A DNA stretch of 8,582 nucleotides from Rhodospirillaceae bacterium CCH5-H10. GTDB taxonomy: Bacteria; Pseudomonadota; Alphaproteobacteria; Reyranellales; Reyranellaceae. The DNA lies in contig LSKJ01000674.1 of NCBI GenBank assembly GCA_001557035.1, forward strand, positions 1-8,582, in the 5' to 3' direction. Under the pieces are notes generated by a model. The model searched no databases. It was given only the letters and a program-made list of their open reading frames with translations, and was not told the origin of the DNA. Shown here in pieces: positions 6,312-8,582 of the stretch (its first letter is position 1; each line of letters begins with the position of its first letter). The position numbers were made by a program, and so were the translations under genes.

Positions 6312-6321
6312 GGCCGGACCC

Positions 6322-6627
6322 ATGACCGATTCAGCCTTCGAGACCCTCGCCGACAGCCTCCTCGCGACCCTCGAGGAGGCGCTGGGCGAGCATGTCGATG
6401 CCGAGCTCCAGGGCGGCATCCTGACGGTCGAAGGCGATGCCGGGACATGGATCGTCAATAAACATGCACCCACCCGGCAAATCTGGCTGAGTTCGCCGGT
6501 CAGCGGCGCCCGCCACTACGCGTTCGATGCCGTGGCGGGGCAGTGGCTGGACACGCGGGGCGGCGGCGACCTGCTGGCCGCGCTGGCCGACGAACTGGGC
6601 GTCGCGCTGAGTTGGCAGGCACCATGA
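6322..6627 (+). CDS. cyaY: Frataxin-like iron-binding protein CyaY
   Basis: A 101-residue cytoplasmic protein, close to the 106 residues of E. coli CyaY. The acidic first helix (MTDSAFETLADSLLATLEEA, with E7, D11, E18, E19) is the iron-binding face of frataxins. It is followed by the strand GGILTVEGD (31-39), WIVNKHAPTRQIWLSSP (43-59) with the invariant-type W55, and HYAFD...QWLDTRGGGDLLAAL. Frataxins bind iron and modulate the cysteine desulfurase complex in Fe-S cluster assembly; no isc or suf genes are visible here. The start is the ATG at 6322, chosen because it gives the family N-terminus. The open frame extends back to 6190, but that stretch is low-complexity and overlaps the rpmE start. 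No clear Shine-Dalgarno is seen. Its stop overlaps the start of the downstream ABC exporter. Confidence 0.9.
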   Translation: MTDSAFETLADSLLATLEEALGEHVDAELQGGILTVEGDAGTWIVNKHAPTRQIWLSSPVSGARHYAFDAVAGQWLDTRGGGDLLAALADELGVALSWQAP

Positions 6628-8378
6628 AGCGGTTCGGCGGCCTGGCCCTGCTCGGGCCCTATCTGAGGCCCTATCGCGGCCGGACGATCCTGGCGCTGCT
6701 GTCGCTGCTGGTCGCGGCCGGGACGGTGCTGGCCTTCGGCGCCTGCCTGCGTGCCCTGATCGACCGCGGCTTCGCCCAGGGGCGCCCCGACATCCTGAAC
6801 TACGCCCTGGCCTCCCTGCTGGCCGTCGCGGTCGTGCTGGCGATCGCCTCGGGTGCGCGCTTCTATCTCGTCTCCTGGCTGGGCGAGCGGGTGGTCGGCG
6901 ACCTGCGCCGCGACCTCTTCGCCCATGTCGTGCGGCTGGGACCGGCCTGGTTCGAGGTCAAGCGCTCGGGCGACGTGATGAGCCGCATCTCGGCCGACGC
7001 CCAGCTCATCGAGCAGGTTATCGGCTCCTCGGCTTCGGTGGCGCTGCGCAACACGCTGATGTGCCTCGGCGGCGTCGTGATGCTGGTCGTCACCAATCCG
7101 AAGCTCGCGCTGTGGACAATCGCGGTGGTCCCGCTGACTGTCATTCCGATCGTGGTGTTCGGCCGTCAGGTCAAGGCGCTGTCGCGAGAGGCGCAGGCGC
7201 GCATGGGCGAGATGGTGTCCGAAGGCGCCGAAACGCTGGACGGCGTGCGCACGGTCCAGGCCTTCGCCCAGGAGGATCGCGCCGCGCTGCGGTTCGGCGA
7301 GGCGACCGAGCGGTCTTTCGTCGCCGCGACCCGCCGCGTGTCGCGCCGCGCCATCATGACCACGCTGGTCATCTTCATCGTCTTTTCCGCTGTCGGCTTC
7401 CTGCTGTGGATGGGCGGGCACGACGTGCTGACGGGGCGCATCAGCGCCGGCGATCTCTCGGCCTTCGTGTTCTATGCCGTGCTGGTCGCCAGTTCCGGCG
7501 GCGCCATCAGCGAGACGATCGGCGACCTGCAGCGCGCGTCGGGCGCGGCGGAACGGCTGGCCGAGTTGCGCGCCGAGCCGCCCTCGATCGCCGAGCCGGC
7601 AAACCCCAAGCCGCTGGCCCGCCCGGTGCAGGGTGCTGTGTCGTTCGAGACCGTGTCGTTCCGCTATCCGACTCGCACCGAACAGCTGGCGCTGGATCGT
7701 TTCGACCTCGACGTGAAGCCCGGCGAGACGGTGGCCATCGTCGGACCTTCGGGAGCCGGCAAGACGACGGCGTTCAACCTGCTGCTGCGCTTCTACGACC
7801 CCGAGCAGGGGACGATCCGCCTGGACGGCATCGACATCAGGCAGCTCGCGCTGCGCGACCTCCGGCGCGCCCTCGCGACCGTGCCGCAGGATCCGACCCT
7901 GTTCAGCACCTCCGTCGCCGAGAACATCCGGTATGGCCGGCCCGAAGCCAGCGATGCCCAGGTGCGCGCCGCGGCCGAGGCGGCCTCGGCGCTCGGCTTC
8001 ATCGAGGCCCTGCCGCAGGGCTTCGCGACCGATCTGGGCGCGCGCGGCGTGCGCCTGTCGGGCGGACAGCGCCAGCGCATCGCCATTGCCCGCGCGCTGC
8101 TCTGCGATCCGGCCGTCCTGCTGCTCGACGAGGCGACCAGCGCCCTCGACGCGGAAAGCGAACTGGCGGTCCAGCAGGCGCTGGACCGGCTGATGCAGGA
8201 CCGCACGACGCTGGTGATCGCCCATCGGCTGGCGACGGTGCAGAAGGCCGACCGCATCCTCGTGATCGACCAGGGGCGAGTCGTCGATGTCGGCAACCAC
8301 GCCGACCTGGTGCGCCGCGGCGGCCTTTATGCCCGGCTGGCCGAACTGCAGTTCAACGTGCCGGCCGCCGCCAGCTGA
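6624..8378 (+). CDS. ABC exporter half-transporter (MsbA-related, fused permease and ATPase)
   Basis: A 584-residue type IV (ABCB-like) exporter that would act as a homodimer in the inner membrane. Six transmembrane helices lie at about 21-43, 57-82, 137-157, 160-180, 244-264 and 277-297. The ATPase domain follows: A-loop Y348, Walker A GPSGAGKTT (374-382, K380), Q-loop Q422, signature LSGGQRQRIA (from 478), Walker B VLLLDE (498-503, catalytic E503), D-loop SALD (506-509) and H-loop H534. All are intact. The block ahead of the ATPase domain (DLSAFVFYAVLVASSGGAIS, then DLQRASGAAERLAEL) resembles the alphaproteobacterial MsbA-related subfamily (TIGR02204 as I recall) rather than Atm1. A lipid or amphipathic substrate is an inference. 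The ATG at 6624 overlaps the cyaY stop as ATGA, indicating translational coupling. The frame also extends back to 6543 inside cyaY, but that is not needed. Confidence 0.93.
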   Translation: MKRFGGLALLGPYLRPYRGRTILALLSLLVAAGTVLAFGACLRALIDRGFAQGRPDILNYALASLLAVAVVLAIASGARFYLVSWLGERVVGDLRRDLFAHVVRLGPAWFEVKRSGDVMSRISADAQLIEQVIGSSASVALRNTLMCLGGVVMLVVTNPKLALWTIAVVPLTVIPIVVFGRQVKALSREAQARMGEMVSEGAETLDGVRTVQAFAQEDRAALRFGEATERSFVAATRRVSRRAIMTTLVIFIVFSAVGFLLWMGGHDVLTGRISAGDLSAFVFYAVLVASSGGAISETIGDLQRASGAAERLAELRAEPPSIAEPANPKPLARPVQGAVSFETVSFRYPTRTEQLALDRFDLDVKPGETVAIVGPSGAGKTTAFNLLLRFYDPEQGTIRLDGIDIRQLALRDLRRALATVPQDPTLFSTSVAENIRYGRPEASDAQVRAAAEAASALGFIEALPQGFATDLGARGVRLSGGQRQRIAIARALLCDPAVLLLDEATSALDAESELAVQQALDRLMQDRTTLVIAHRLATVQKADRILVIDQGRVVDVGNHADLVRRGGLYARLAELQFNVPAAAS

Positions 8379-8392
8379 TGGCCGACCGGATG

Positions 8393-8442
8393 GGTCCGGC
8401 CTGGCAACCCCGTTGAACGGCATTGCCGAAAGTCTCCGGACC
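8393..8442. terminator. Nested inverted repeats between convergent genes, possible bidirectional terminator or 3'-end structure
   Basis: The outer arms are GGTCCGG (8393-8399) and CCGGACC (8436-8442). Inside lies a hairpin with GGCAA (8403-8407) pairing TTGCC (8423-8427) and CCGTT (8410-8414) pairing AACGG (8416-8420). The structure fills most of the 72-base gap between the exporter stop and the ligase stop. There is no T-run on either strand, so Rho-dependent termination with a protective stem is more likely than classic intrinsic termination. Confidence 0.4.
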
Positions 8443-8450
8443 TTCGTGAG

Positions 8451-8582
8451 CTACACGCGCGCTTTCTTCCGTTCGGCATCGAGGCGGCGCAGTTCGCGGC
8501 GCAGGATCTTGCCGGTCGTCGTGAGCGGCAGCTCTTCGACGAACTCGACCTCGCGCGGATATTCATGCGCGGCGAGGCGGGG
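8451..8582 (-). CDS. AMP-forming acyl-CoA ligase, C-terminal end, runs off right edge
   Basis: The last 43 residues of a protein whose N-terminal bulk lies beyond the window. The sequence AAHEYPREVEFVEELPLTTT followed by GKILRRELRRLDAE is the C-terminal lid of ANL-family enzymes (acyl-, aryl- or acetyl-CoA synthetases). The lysine of TTTGK is the conserved catalytic lysine for adenylate formation. These enzymes activate a carboxylic acid with ATP and transfer it to CoA. Chain length and substrate cannot be told from this piece; the 'AHEYPREVEF' wording recalls medium-chain or benzoate-type ligases. The gene ends with TAG at 8453-8451 and is convergent with the ABC exporter. Confidence 0.88.
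   Translation of the reverse strand, partial: PRLAAHEYPREVEFVEELPLTTTGKILRRELRRLDAERKKARV

Larger units (their letters stand above)
6224..6317. repeat. Two copies of GACCGGCCGG in the rpmE/cyaY divergent gap
   Basis: The identical 10-mer occurs at 6224-6233 and 6308-6317, each containing the self-complementary CCGGCCGG. One copy lies about 32 bases before the rpmE start (in its leader) and the other about four bases before the cyaY start. They could be paired protein-binding sites or could pair with each other. In DNA this GC-rich, chance is a real alternative. Confidence 0.3.

Noticed and set aside
6190..6321. An N-terminal extension of CyaY by 44 residues
   Set aside because: It overlaps the rpmE start and promoter, is low-complexity, and would make the protein far longer than frataxins of this family.
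6516..8423. A 635-codon minus-strand open frame opposite the ABC exporter, and a 451-codon plus frame from 7061
   Set aside because: Both are shadows of the exporter, which has every ABC motif in its own frame.
1..8582. CRISPR arrays, tRNA/rRNA genes, insertion sequences, prophage or defence-island genes
   Set aside because: Looked for on both strands. No regularly spaced repeats, no tRNA-like cloverleaf and no transposase or phage motifs were seen; all genes fit ordinary housekeeping or metabolic families.

Overview
The window is GC-rich chromosomal DNA from a Gram-negative bacterium, most likely an alphaproteobacterium (Rhodospirillales/Hyphomicrobiales-like; genus not determinable by eye). 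The evidence is the strong G/C third-position codon bias, a zinc-free L31 of the alphaproteobacterial type, a bacterial frataxin (CyaY), and an MsbA-related exporter of the kind common in that class. Genes are densely packed: no gap exceeds about 150 bases, and there is no sign of phage, insertion sequence, CRISPR array, tRNA or rRNA.

Layout. Positions 1-195 (minus) hold the N-terminus of an Ada-type zinc-domain DNA alkylation repair protein running off the left edge. Diverging from it is a plus-strand run: a 14-TM-type MFS exporter (284-1705), a DUF2252 kinase-fold-like protein (1790-3259) and a small ABM-type monooxygenase (3345-3671). Directly after the monooxygenase stop lies a perfect 29-bp inverted repeat (3674-3772), of the dispersed intergenic class whose chance translations read 'HPERSEGP' and 'IPSGARDL'. 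It separates the plus-strand run from two minus-strand genes: a solitary molybdopterin oxidoreductase (3820-5862) preceded by rpmE for ribosomal protein L31 (5925-6191). Divergent from rpmE is a tightly coupled pair, cyaY (6322-6627) and an ABC exporter (6624-8378), whose stop and start overlap as ATGA. The right edge holds the C-terminus of an AMP-forming acyl-CoA ligase on the minus strand (8451-8582), convergent with the exporter.

How the genes relate. Only the cyaY-exporter pair is clearly one translational unit. The rpmE and molybdoenzyme genes could share a transcript. The MFS, DUF2252 and ABM genes are co-directional, but DUF2252 appears to have its own promoter, overlapped by a dyad. 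I do not see a new multi-gene system. The points most worth a second look are the paired repeat, the frataxin-exporter coupling, the dyad at the DUF2252 promoter with a half-copy before the MFS gene, and the cysteine-rich presumed molybdenum site of the orphan oxidoreductase.
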